From positions 1 through 64,000 of the forward strand of contig JAGWTH010000013.1 of NCBI GenBank assembly GCA_028868995.1: DNA of 64,000 bases. The letters are read 5' to 3'. Shown piece by piece: positions 17,219-24,377 of this stretch. The notes beneath the pieces are model-generated. The model was not told the origin of the DNA, did not search any database, and was given only the letters and a program-made list of their open reading frames with translations. Both the position numbers and the translations under genes were made by a program. This stretch comes from Burkholderiales bacterium (GTDB lineage Bacteria > Pseudomonadota > Gammaproteobacteria > Burkholderiales > Burkholderiaceae_C). Within the stretch, counting starts at the first letter, position 1, and each line of letters begins with the position of its first letter.

Positions 17219-17626
17219 ATGAAGACCCGATCTGCGCTCGAACTCGCCGATGTCAAGGCCATCGCCGCCGCCGCCGAGGCGGAGGCGCTCGCCAACCAGT
17301 GGCCGGTGACCATCGCCATCGTCGACGACGGCGGCCACCTGCTGTGGCTGCAGCGCCTGGACGGCGCCCCGCCGGTGTCCGCCCACATCGCTCCGGCCAA
17401 GGCGCACACGGCGGCGCTGGGCCGTCGCGAAAGCCGCAGCTACGAGGAAGTGATCAACGGCGGCCGCATGTCGTTCCTGAGCGCACCCGCGCTGCAGGGC
17501 ATGCTGGAAGGCGGCCTTCCCATCATGAAGGACGGGCACTGCATCGGCGCCGTGGGCGTCAGCGGCGTGAAGTCCGGCGAGGACGCGCAGATCGCCCGCG
17601 CGGGCATCGCCGCGCTGGGGCTGTGA
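17219..17626 (+). CDS. GlcG/HbpS-family heme-binding-like protein
   Basis: This 135-residue protein belongs to the GlcG/HbpS fold (PF03928-type). Characteristic segments are IAIVDDGGHLLWLQRLDGAP near residues 31-50 and GGLPIMKDGHCIGAVGVSGV near 98-117. Secreted HbpS of Streptomyces binds heme and senses redox; GlcG has no firm function. No signal peptide is visible, so this copy should be cytoplasmic. The ATG at 17219 is weakly supported by upstream sequence. It converges on hemP, which makes a heme or iron role plausible but unproven. Other family members accompany glycolate or propanediol genes. Confidence 0.8.
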   Translation: MKTRSALELADVKAIAAAAEAEALANQWPVTIAIVDDGGHLLWLQRLDGAPPVSAHIAPAKAHTAALGRRESRSYEEVINGGRMSFLSAPALQGMLEGGLPIMKDGHCIGAVGVSGVKSGEDAQIARAGIAALGL

Positions 17627-17659
17627 GGCGCACCTCCTCTGCGCGGAGGAATCCCCGAT

Positions 17660-17866
17660 TCACTTGGTGAGAATCAGCTTGCCCAGGCGCGTGGCCTGCA
17701 GGCGGTAGACCTCGCCGTTGTGCGCGATCTCCACCATGCGGCGGCCCCGCAGCAGGTCCTCGCTGGGCAGCGGGGCGTGGCGCGTGGCGCCCTGCGGGTC
17801 GCCACCGGGCCGCGATGCGGCGCTGTCGGCGTGCCGCGAGGGCAGGGGGCTGTCGCGCTGCGTCAT
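17660..17866 (-). CDS. hemP: Hemin uptake protein HemP
   Basis: This 68-residue protein has a disordered first half and the conserved HemP C-terminus (LLRGRRMVEIAHNGEVYRLQ, then TRLGKLILTK). In Burkholderia and relatives HemP (HmuP) acts as a regulator needed for heme-receptor expression, despite its name. The ATG overlaps the exbD stop by 4 bases (ATGA), so it is the last gene of tonB-exbB-exbD-hemP and should respond to Fur through the promoter at about 19.8 kb. No heme receptor or HmuTUV transporter is next to it here, unlike the usual hem clusters. Confidence 0.9.
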   Translation of the reverse strand: MTQRDSPLPSRHADSAASRPGGDPQGATRHAPLPSEDLLRGRRMVEIAHNGEVYRLQATRLGKLILTK

Positions 17867-18276
17867 GGGGCCTTCGGTTCGGTGATGAAGCCGATGCGGT
17901 GCAGGCCGGCCTGCTGGGCCGCCGCCATCACCTGCGCCACGCGTTCGTAGCGCGCGTCCCGGTCGCCGCGGATGTGCAGTTCCGGCTGCGGCTCGCGGGC
18001 GGCCTCCACGCGCAGCAGGCGCGGCAGTTCGTCGTCGCCGACCGGGGTGTCGTTCCACCAGTACCGGCCCTGGGCGTCGACCGCGAGCCGGATGGTCTGC
18101 GGCTTCGCATCCTGCGGTTGGGCGCTGGCGCGCGGCAGGTCGATCCGCACCGAATCCTTCATCACCGGCACGGTGATCATGAAGATGATCAGCAGGACCA
18201 GCATGACGTCCACCAGGGGCGTCATGTTGATCTCGTTCATGACGTCGTCGGTATCGTCCTGGGTTCCGAAGGCCAT
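17863..18276 (-). CDS. exbD: Biopolymer transport protein ExbD
   Basis: This 137-residue protein has one N-terminal transmembrane helix containing the conserved proton-path Asp (MTPLVDVMLVLLIIFMIT, residues about 18-35), followed by a periplasmic domain. With ExbB it forms the proton-driven motor that energises TonB for outer-membrane import. The start at 18276 (MAFGTQDDTDD) follows the exbB stop at 18279 by 2 bases. It is the third gene of the Fur-controlled tonB unit. Confidence 0.93.
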   Translation of the reverse strand: MAFGTQDDTDDVMNEINMTPLVDVMLVLLIIFMITVPVMKDSVRIDLPRASAQPQDAKPQTIRLAVDAQGRYWWNDTPVGDDELPRLLRVEAAREPQPELHIRGDRDARYERVAQVMAAAQQAGLHRIGFITEPKAP

Positions 18277-18278
18277 GT

Positions 18279-18992
18279 TCAGGCCTCTTTCTTCATCGCG
18301 ATCACCTTCGCGGCGTCGCCGGCGGACACGCGCGCGCCGGTGACGAAGTACGCGTGCAGGTCGTGGGCGAAGCGGTTCAGCTTGAACAGTACGCCCTTGT
18401 TGCCGCGCACCAGCGCGTTGTAGCCCAGCACCGCGGGGATCGCCACCGCCAGGCCCAGCGCGGTCATGATCAGCGCCTCGCCGACCGGGCCGGCCACCTT
18501 GTCGATCGTGGCCTGGCCGGCGGTGCCGATGGCCAGCAGCGCGTGGTAGATGCCCCAGACGGTGCCGAACAGGCCCACGAAGGGCGCGGTGGAGCCCACG
18601 GAGGCGAGCACCGCCAGGCCGGCCTGCAGGCGAGCGGTCGATTCGTCGATCGAGTTGCGCATCGCGCGGGTGAGCCATTCGCTCGCGCCCAGCGAGTCGC
18701 GCAGCTGCGGCTGCGCGTTGTGGTGCGCCGCCGCTTCGCGGCCTTCCAGCGCGAGCGCGCGGAACGGGTTGGACGGGTCGGTGCCCAGCTTGCTCAGGCC
18801 GTCGGCGAAATCGGCCGCGTGCCAGAAGCTCTCGATGCTGCGCGACTCGCGCGCGTGGCGCCGCAGGTCGAGGGCCTTGATCACGAGCACCATCCAGGAG
18901 GCGAGCGACATGCCCAGCAGCATCAGGGCGACCCCCTTGGTGATGACATCGCCTTGCTCCCACAGGTGGGCGAGGCCGAATTCAGCATTCAT
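18279..18992 (-). CDS. exbB: MotA/TolQ/ExbB proton channel protein ExbB
   Basis: This 237-residue protein has three transmembrane helices: residues about 18-40 (TKGVALMLLGMSLASWMVLV), about 125-150 (VGSTAPFVGLFGTVWGIYHA) and about 165-190 (LIMTALGLAVAIPAVLGYNA). The second and third carry the conserved ExbB/TolQ proton-channel sequence. It pairs with ExbD to power TonB. The start ATG at 18992 lies 7 bases after the tonB stop, so the three motor genes are tightly packed. TolQ is excluded because the partners are tonB and exbD, not tolR and tolA. Confidence 0.93.
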   Translation of the reverse strand: MNAEFGLAHLWEQGDVITKGVALMLLGMSLASWMVLVIKALDLRRHARESRSIESFWHAADFADGLSKLGTDPSNPFRALALEGREAAAHHNAQPQLRDSLGASEWLTRAMRNSIDESTARLQAGLAVLASVGSTAPFVGLFGTVWGIYHALLAIGTAGQATIDKVAGPVGEALIMTALGLAVAIPAVLGYNALVRGNKGVLFKLNRFAHDLHAYFVTGARVSAGDAAKVIAMKKEA

Positions 18993-18999
18993 TCCTTGT

Positions 19000-19680
19000 T
19001 CACTCCAGCACGAAATTGAAGGGGACGTTGAACCACATCGCCTCGGGCACGCCGGCGCGCCGGCCGGGGACGAAGCGCCACTTGCGCACGGTCTCCAGCG
19101 CGGCGCGGTCGAGGCGGTCGTAGCCGCTCGAATCCCGGACCCGGGCATCGAGCGCGGTGCCGTCGACGCCGATCAGGACGCGCACGATGACCTTGCCCTG
19201 CTCGCCCAGGCGCTTGCTCATGGGCGGGTAGGCCGGCTTGGGGTTGCGCAGGTAGGCGGCGTCGGTCGACGGCGGCTCCACCGGCGCCGGTGCCGGCGGG
19301 GCGGGGAGGGCGGTGGCCAGCGGCGCGGCGATCGGGGCGGGCGCGGGCTGTGGCTGGGCCGTGCCCGCCGGGGCCACAGGTGCCGGCGGCTGCTCCGGGG
19401 CGGCAGTGACCGGGGTCGGGGGCGGTGGCGTCACGGCCTGGCGAGGCGCGACGGGCTTCGCGACGGGCTGCGGCGGCTTGGGCGGCAGTGGCTCCACCCT
19501 GGGGGTGGGCGGTTGGAGGACCTCGCCCAGGACTTCGACCGGCACGACCACCTCGGCCGGGCGGCGCAGCAGGCCGGCCTGCAGGGCCCACAGCGCGAGG
19601 GCATGGGTCGCCACCACGCCGCCGGCGATCGCGAGATTGCGGCGGGAGCGGGTCGGGAACGGCAGCGTCTGGGCGCTCAT
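19000..19680 (-). CDS. tonB: Energy transducer TonB
   Basis: This 226-residue protein has one N-terminal transmembrane helix (residues about 16-37), a Pro/Ala/Val-rich periplasm-spanning stretch (about 42-145, many P-x-P repeats), and the C-terminal TonB box-binding domain (YPPMSKRLGEQGKVIVRVLI through TVRKWRFVPGRRAG). It carries proton-motive energy from ExbBD to TonB-dependent receptors such as the catecholate receptor nearby. It is the first full gene after the Fur-box promoter at 19.79-19.81 kb. A 23-codon ORF lies between promoter and tonB. Confidence 0.94.
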   Translation of the reverse strand: MSAQTLPFPTRSRRNLAIAGGVVATHALALWALQAGLLRRPAEVVVPVEVLGEVLQPPTPRVEPLPPKPPQPVAKPVAPRQAVTPPPPTPVTAAPEQPPAPVAPAGTAQPQPAPAPIAAPLATALPAPPAPAPVEPPSTDAAYLRNPKPAYPPMSKRLGEQGKVIVRVLIGVDGTALDARVRDSSGYDRLDRAALETVRKWRFVPGRRAGVPEAMWFNVPFNFVLE

Positions 19681-19708
19681 CTCGGCAGCATAGTGGGCGC
19701 GGGACCCG

Positions 19709-19780
19709 TCAGCGCAGGGCCCAATGCGCAGCGGCGAGGACCAGGATCAGGCTGCCGAACAGGGTGGGGATGCAGGTCAT
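19709..19780 (-). CDS. Possible 23-residue hydrophobic leader peptide ahead of tonB
   Basis: A short ORF (MTCIPTLFGSLILVLAAAHW plus three residues) begins 5 bases after the -10 hexamer of the Fur-controlled tonB promoter and ends 28 bases before tonB. The predicted transcript would start at or next to its ATG, so it would be translated leaderless or not at all. Residues 4-20 could form one membrane helix. I know of no family for it. It could be a small membrane protein, a translated leader that affects tonB expression, or chance coding in a 5' leader. Conservation in relatives would decide. Confidence 0.3.
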   Translation of the reverse strand: MTCIPTLFGSLILVLAAAHWALR

Positions 19781-19785
19781 GCCCC

Positions 19786-19815
19786 AGTATAAATGAGAAT
19801 CGCTCGCATTTACAA
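19786..19815 (-). promoter_or_regulatory. Fur-box promoter of the tonB-exbB-exbD-hemP unit
   Basis: On the minus strand TTGTAA (19815-19810) and TATACT (19791-19786) are separated by 18 bases. The spacer plus edges form a Fur-box-like imperfect palindrome, AAATGCGAGCGATTCTCATT, close to the AATGAGAATCATTCTCATT type. Fur with Fe(II) would cover the promoter. The same layout occurs in front of the catecholate receptor. Confidence 0.75.
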
Positions 19816-20922
19816 CCACCCCGAAGATCGAGCTCCCGCTTGCGGCAGGGCAAGGAGTTCGGTCCGGATCGCCGGCAGCGCCGCGGCGCCGCACTGGGCC
19901 ATCGCCAGTTCCAGTTCGTCGCGCAGCAAGCGCAGGACATGGGCCACTCCGGCGGCCCCCGCGCTGGCCAGGCCCCAGAGCAGCGGCCGTCCGACGAGGA
20001 CGGCGCTGGCGCCGAGGGCGAGCGCCTTGAGGACGTCGGTGCCGCGCTGAATGCCGCCATCGACCAGGACCGGCAGGGTGCCGGCGACCGCATCGGCGAT
20101 GGCCGGCAGCGCTGCCGCCGTCGCCGCGGCCCCGTCCAGCACGCGGCCGCCGTGGTTCGACACGATCAGGCCGGCCACGCCCTGGCGCTGCGCTTCGCGT
20201 GCATCCCCGGGATGCAGCACGCCCTTGAGAACCAGCGGCAGCCGTGTGTGCGCGCGCAGCCAGGCCACGTCGTCCCAGGTCGGCGCCCGCGCGAGCAGCT
20301 CCTGCAACGAGGTCGCGCCTTCGCTCTGCGGGGGCACATGGACGGCGGAAATGCCGGGCGGCAGCCGCTGCGGCCGGGCCGCCCGGGCGCTGGCGTCCAC
20401 GGTCAGCACCAGCGCCTCGCAGCCGGCATCCTCCGCCCGCCGCACGAGGTCCAGGGTCGCGCCGCGGTCGGGCAGCAGGTACAACTGGAACCACAGCGGC
20501 CCGCGGCCGCTCGCCGGACCGAAGGCGCTCGCCACGGTCTCGAGGCGGATGCTGGACTGGCTGCCCAGCACCAGCCCTGCGCCCAGCGCGGAGGCCGCCA
20601 CCGCCAGTGCGACTTCGCCGTCGGGATGCGCGAGCCGCTGCAAGGCCATCGGCGCGCCTAACACGGGCCAGGGCAGCGGCCGGCCGAACAGCTGGCTGCC
20701 GGTGTCGATCGCGCGGACACCGCGCAGCACGCGCGGCAGCAGCGCGATGGCGTCCCACGCCTGCCGGTTGGCGCGCACGGTCTGCCCCGTTCCGGCGTGG
20801 GAGGAAAGGAAGGCCCAGGCTTCCGCGCCGAGTGCGGCCCGTGCGTGCGGCTCGTAATCGCCGGCGCAGGTGATGTCGGGCGGCAGCGCCTGCAAGGCGG
20901 GCGACTTCAGGTGTCCGCCCAC
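19810..20922 (-). CDS. FMN-dependent alpha-hydroxy-acid dehydrogenase (lactate dehydrogenase/oxidase family)
   Basis: This 370-residue flavoprotein of the L-lactate dehydrogenase/glycolate oxidase family has the FMN barrel segments LGAPMALQRLAHPDGEVALA, WFQLYLLPDRG, LVLTVDASARA, VLKGVLHPGDA, the catalytic His-Arg motif VSNHGGRVLDG, and the phosphate-binding VLVDGGIQRGTDVLKALALG. The substrate is not identifiable. It is the third gene of the receptor-dioxygenase unit; its ATG lies inside the end of the dioxygenase gene (16-base overlap) and its stop abuts the tonB Fur box. Co-occurrence with piuC-like genes suggests it belongs to the iron-starvation response. Confidence 0.85.
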   Translation of the reverse strand: MGGHLKSPALQALPPDITCAGDYEPHARAALGAEAWAFLSSHAGTGQTVRANRQAWDAIALLPRVLRGVRAIDTGSQLFGRPLPWPVLGAPMALQRLAHPDGEVALAVAASALGAGLVLGSQSSIRLETVASAFGPASGRGPLWFQLYLLPDRGATLDLVRRAEDAGCEALVLTVDASARAARPQRLPPGISAVHVPPQSEGATSLQELLARAPTWDDVAWLRAHTRLPLVLKGVLHPGDAREAQRQGVAGLIVSNHGGRVLDGAAATAAALPAIADAVAGTLPVLVDGGIQRGTDVLKALALGASAVLVGRPLLWGLASAGAAGVAHVLRLLRDELELAMAQCGAAALPAIRTELLALPQAGARSSGWL

Positions 20923-21596
20923 ATCCGCAGCAGGTTGTGGTACGTGCCCGTGAGCTGCACGAGCTCGGGGGCGTTCGCATCGGTGCGCGCGCGCAGCTTC
21001 ACCAGCGCCATGTCCATCTCGAGCAGCAGCCGGCGCTGCTCCGGGCTTCGCACCATGCTCTCGACCCAGAAGAAGCTGGCGATGCGCGCGCCGCGCGTCA
21101 CCGGTGTCACCTCGTGCAGCGTGGAGCCGGGATAGACGACCAGGTCGCCGGCCGGCAGCTTCACCCGTTGCGCGCCCTGGGGCTCGTGGATGACCAGCTC
21201 ACCGCCGTCGTAGTCCCCCGGGTTGGCGAGGAAGAGGGTGCAGGACAGGTCGGTGCGCACCCATTGCGCCGGCTGGCGCGATTGCAGCACCGCGCCGTCG
21301 ATGTGCGCCCCATAGTGGTTGCTGCCGCCGCGGTACCGGTTGAACATGGGGTTGAAGATCCGGCGGGGCAGGGCGGCCGCGAAGAACACCGGGTCGCGCT
21401 GCAGTGCCGCCAGCACCAGCTCGCGCAGCCGCGCCGCCTGCGGGCTGTCCTGCGCCAGCTGCTCGTTGTTCTTCTCGTGGACGGCCTGCCCGCCCGCGCT
21501 GCCGCGCCCGTCGACCCAGGGGGCGTCGTCGCCGAGCAGCGACCGGGCGGTCGTGAGCTCGTCGGGGCGAAGCAGGCTCTTCAGGTGCAGCAGCAT
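20907..21596 (-). CDS. Fe(II)/2-oxoglutarate dioxygenase, PiuC/YbiX (PKHD) family
   Basis: This 229-residue PKHD-type hydroxylase has the iron-binding His-x-Asp in NHYGAHIDGAVLQSR, the distal His in YPGSTLHEVTPVTRGARIAS, and the 2-oxoglutarate-binding Arg in the same segment. PiuC genes are iron-repressed and sit beside TonB-dependent catecholate receptors (PiuA/Fiu), as here. Their substrate is still uncertain, although piuC/piuA loss affects uptake of siderophore-conjugated antibiotics in Pseudomonas. It begins 6 bases after the receptor gene and overlaps the FMN dehydrogenase. Confidence 0.9.
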   Translation of the reverse strand: MLLHLKSLLRPDELTTARSLLGDDAPWVDGRGSAGGQAVHEKNNEQLAQDSPQAARLRELVLAALQRDPVFFAAALPRRIFNPMFNRYRGGSNHYGAHIDGAVLQSRQPAQWVRTDLSCTLFLANPGDYDGGELVIHEPQGAQRVKLPAGDLVVYPGSTLHEVTPVTRGARIASFFWVESMVRSPEQRRLLLEMDMALVKLRARTDANAPELVQLTGTYHNLLRMWADT

Positions 21597-21602
21597 GGGG
21601 CC

Positions 21603-23804
21603 TCAGAACATCGTCTTGACCGTGAGCTCCACCCGGCGCGGCGCGCCCGGTGCGTAGAAGCCGCGGTACAGGGAGTCGGCGTACAGCTTGTCGGCCAGGT
21701 TGGTCACGTTCAGCCTGGCCGACCAGCGATCGCTGAAAGTGTATTCCGCCATCGCGTCTACGGTGGCGAAGCCGGGGGCAGTGACGTGGCGCGCGCCATC
21801 GGGCTGCTGCTCGCCGCGCCAGTTCAGGCCCACGCCCAGGCGCAGCGGCTGCAGCACGCGGTAGGTGGTCCACACGCTGCCGCTGTGCCTGGGCGTCAGG
21901 CCCGGACGGTCGCCTTGCACCTGTGCGCCGGTGCCGGCCGCGTTGAGCGCGACGTTGCTCTCGTCGATACGCGCGTCCGGGATCCAGGTGTGGTTGAAGA
22001 ACACGTCCCAGCGAGGGTTGATGCGCCCGGCCAGGTTGAACTCCAGGCCGGTGGCATGGCGCCGGCCGGACAGCAGTTCCTGCGTGGCGGCGGTGTCCGG
22101 GTCGGTGTTGCGCTCGTTGTACTTCTCGCTGTAGAAGGCCGCTATCCCGAGCAGGGCCTTCTTGCCGAACAGCTCCCACTTGCCACCGACCTCGAGGTTG
22201 CGGCTCTTCTCGGCCGGGGTGTTGGCCGCACGCGGGCTGGACGGCGCGGACGGGGTGAACTGGTAGGTGTCGGCCGAGACGTTGTACGAGGTGCCCCAGG
22301 AGATGTAGTAGCTGGCGAAGGCATCCGGCTGGTAGAAGAGGCCCAGGCGCGGCGACCAGAGGTTCTCGTCGCGTGCGCTGGTCTCGGCGCCGCTCACAGC
22401 CTTGTAGGACGCGCTGAAGCGGTCGAAGCGGACCCCGCCCACCAGCTTGACGACCGGCGTGAGGGCCAGGGTGTCCTGGGCGTAGAGGCCGAGGTCCTGG
22501 GCACTGTAGGTGGTGAACTGCAGCGGCGCTCGCGTGTCGGGGCGAACCGCGCCGTCGTCGGGCGTGCCGACCAGCGTGGTGGGAGAGGGCGCGAGGCCCG
22601 CGGTGGCGTTGTTGTTGCGCCTGGCCTCCTCGCGGTACAGGTCGATGCCCGCGAGCACCGCGTGGCGTCGCCCGCCGCCGTCGGTGAACGCGCCCGAGTA
22701 GTCGCTGGCGAGCTGGGTGAGGTCGCTCTCGCCCACGCGCGCCTTCGGCCTGCGGACCAGGACGGTGGCGTCGTTCAGGGTGGCGAAGGTCTGCGGCGTG
22801 GCGAACGAGATGGCGCTGGCGAGCAGGTCGCGCTGGTAACGGCCATGCCGCAGCGTCGTCCTGAGCTGACCATCGTGGCCTTCGAAGAGGTGGACGTGCG
22901 ACAGGGTGCCGTAGGCGGCGCCGGTGTCCAGGTGGTCGTTGGCGAGGCCGTAGTAGCGGCCCGCCGGCAGGGTCGGCAGGAGCTTGCCGCCGTTGCCGTT
23001 GCCCAGGATCCAGGGATGGTCGTAGAGCGGGCGGTTCTCGACGTTCAGGACGTACAGGCCGGCGGAGAACTCGTCGGCCGTGCCGATGCCCCAGCGGTAG
23101 GTGGGCGCGATGCCCTGCTTGCGCGTGCCGGCGCCGCCGTTGTCGGCATCGTGCGCCATGACGTTCAGCCGCAAGGCGGCGTCCTCCCCGGTGACGAAGT
23201 TGAAGTCGCCCGTCAGCCGGTTCTCCCGGCCGGTGCCCAGGGTGTAGTCCACCTCGTGCTGGTTCATCATGAAGGGCTGCTTGCTGACCTGGTTGACCAC
23301 GCCGCCGGTCGAGCCCTTGCCGAACAGCATGGAGGCCGAGCCCTTGAGGACTTCGATGCGGTCGTCGTTGAAGGTATCGCGCTCGTACAGGGCGCCGTCG
23401 CGCAGGCCGTCGCGGTAGATGTCCCCGGCCTGCTCCAGCGAGAAGCCGCGCAGGCGGATGTCTTCCTCGCCGGTCTCGCCGGCCTGGAAGCTCACGCCGG
23501 CGGTGGACTTCAGCACCTCGCGGAAGTCGTCGAGGTTGCGGTCGTCGATCAGGCGTTCGGTCTGCACGGTGACGGTCTGCGGGATGTCGCGCAGTTCCTG
23601 GTCGCCTTTGCCGATGCGGGTGCGGCGCGTGCGCAGCTCGTTCTTCGTCTGCGGGACCTCGGCCTGGTCGCGCACGACGACGGTGGACAGCGTGCGGCCG
23701 GACTCGGGCGCGCTCTGCGCCCAGGCGCCGGCGGATGCGGCCAGCAGGAAGGCCCCGAGCGGGAGCAGGGAAGGTTCGGAAAGGGGTCGCGCGGGCAGCG
23801 CCAT
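21603..23804 (-). CDS. fiu: TonB-dependent catecholate siderophore receptor (Fiu/PiuA-like)
   Basis: This 733-residue outer-membrane receptor has a signal peptide (residues about 1-30, ending AGAWAQ), an N-terminal plug (about 50-180: IPQTVTVQTERLIDDRNLDD, GSASMLFGKGSTGGVVNQVS) and a 22-strand beta-barrel ending with the terminal Phe needed for BAM insertion (ELTVKTMF). The plug wording and the piuC neighbour indicate the Fiu/PiuA class that imports monomeric catechol-iron complexes; exact ligands are inferred. It heads a three-gene unit (receptor, dioxygenase, FMN dehydrogenase) with a Fur-box promoter about 100 bases upstream, divergent from feoAB. Confidence 0.92.
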   Translation of the reverse strand: MALPARPLSEPSLLPLGAFLLAASAGAWAQSAPESGRTLSTVVVRDQAEVPQTKNELRTRRTRIGKGDQELRDIPQTVTVQTERLIDDRNLDDFREVLKSTAGVSFQAGETGEEDIRLRGFSLEQAGDIYRDGLRDGALYERDTFNDDRIEVLKGSASMLFGKGSTGGVVNQVSKQPFMMNQHEVDYTLGTGRENRLTGDFNFVTGEDAALRLNVMAHDADNGGAGTRKQGIAPTYRWGIGTADEFSAGLYVLNVENRPLYDHPWILGNGNGGKLLPTLPAGRYYGLANDHLDTGAAYGTLSHVHLFEGHDGQLRTTLRHGRYQRDLLASAISFATPQTFATLNDATVLVRRPKARVGESDLTQLASDYSGAFTDGGGRRHAVLAGIDLYREEARRNNNATAGLAPSPTTLVGTPDDGAVRPDTRAPLQFTTYSAQDLGLYAQDTLALTPVVKLVGGVRFDRFSASYKAVSGAETSARDENLWSPRLGLFYQPDAFASYYISWGTSYNVSADTYQFTPSAPSSPRAANTPAEKSRNLEVGGKWELFGKKALLGIAAFYSEKYNERNTDPDTAATQELLSGRRHATGLEFNLAGRINPRWDVFFNHTWIPDARIDESNVALNAAGTGAQVQGDRPGLTPRHSGSVWTTYRVLQPLRLGVGLNWRGEQQPDGARHVTAPGFATVDAMAEYTFSDRWSARLNVTNLADKLYADSLYRGFYAPGAPRRVELTVKTMF

Positions 23805-23906
23805 TGAAAGCCTCCAGGCAGGGTCCGCGCGGGACGGACCGGGTGGTTGGAAGGCTGGCTGGCGCGCCGTGGGCGCCGTCTGGCTGGCCGAATGGTTGGG
23901 CTTTAC

Positions 23907-23936
23907 ATTTTAAATGCGAATTCCTCGTATTTGCAA
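23907..23936 (-). promoter_or_regulatory. Fur-box promoter of the catecholate receptor, shared with feoA
   Basis: On the minus strand TTGCAA (23936-23931) and TAAAAT (23912-23907) are 18 bases apart, and a Fur-like palindrome (AAATGCGAATTCCTCGTATTT on the plus strand) fills the spacer. The layout is the same as at tonB. The divergent feoA start is only about 35 bases away on the other side (a TATAGA lies at 23937-23942), so one Fur site may control both directions. Confidence 0.75.
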
Positions 23937-23966
23937 TATAGAATGGAGGAAATCCAGTCCCGAGCC

Positions 23967-24263
23967 ATGCAACGCGAGACCCTTTCCCATCCCGAGGCGG
24001 CCGCTGCGCGCGCGCGCCTCGACCAGGCCCCGCTGGGCCATTCCTTCGTCGTGCGCGAGGTGCTGCCCGACCCGCAGGCACCCGAGCGCGCACGGCAGCT
24101 GGAGGAGATCGGCTTCTATCCCGGCGAGCAGGTGACGGTGATGACGCGCGGCTTCCCCGGGGGCGACCCGCTGGTCGTGCGGGTCGGCCAGTCGACCTTC
24201 GCGCTGCGCGGCGCCGAGGCCGCCTGCATCCGGATCGAGGGTACCGGCGGCCGGGCCGCATGA
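23967..24263 (+). CDS. feoA: Ferrous iron transport protein A
   Basis: This protein of about 98 residues has the SH3-like FeoA core (FVVREVLPDPQAPERARQLE, GFYPGEQVTVMTRGFPGGDP, VRVGQSTFALRGAEAACIRI). FeoA is a small cytosolic partner required for FeoB-dependent Fe(II) import. The start is uncertain: ATG 23967 follows GGAGGAA at a long 15-17 bases; ATG 23943 would overlap a -10-like TATAGA and is less likely. The gene is divergent from the receptor across a common Fur box and precedes feoB by 114 bases that contain a tandem repeat. Confidence 0.88.
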   Translation: MQRETLSHPEAAAARARLDQAPLGHSFVVREVLPDPQAPERARQLEEIGFYPGEQVTVMTRGFPGGDPLVVRVGQSTFALRGAEAACIRIEGTGGRAA

Positions 24264-24371
24264 GCCGCCGGGCCGTCCCAAGGCGAATCCCGCAGCGCGC
24301 AGCGCGGAGGGTAGTCCAGTGAGCCGCCGGGCCGTCCCAAGGCGAATCCCGCAGCGCGCAGCGCGGAGGGT
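24261..24371. repeat. Tandem direct repeat, two 52-base copies, between feoA and feoB
   Basis: Two identical 52-base copies (24261-24312 and 24320-24371) are separated by 7 bases, giving a period of 59. Each starts with the TGAGCCGCCGGGCCGTCCCA-type sequence that includes the feoA stop and ends GCGGAGGGT. The second copy ends 6 bases before the feoB GTG, so the repeat fills the intergenic space and can supply a GGAGGG ribosome site. The unit contains CGCAGCGCGCAGCGCG, itself a small internal repeat. It looks like a dispersed element or a recent duplication. Confidence 0.9.
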
Positions 24372-24377
24372 GGCGCG

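Noticed and set aside
20937-23807. A very long open frame opposite the siderophore receptor
   Set aside because: It is the plus-strand shadow of the receptor and PiuC genes, lacks any family signature and has the Ala/Val/Gly/Arg-rich composition expected from reading GC-rich codons backwards.
23943-23966. Upstream ATG as feoA start
   Set aside because: It lies directly after a TATAGA hexamer and the Fur box and has no ribosome site; the ATG at 23967 is preferred, although not certain.
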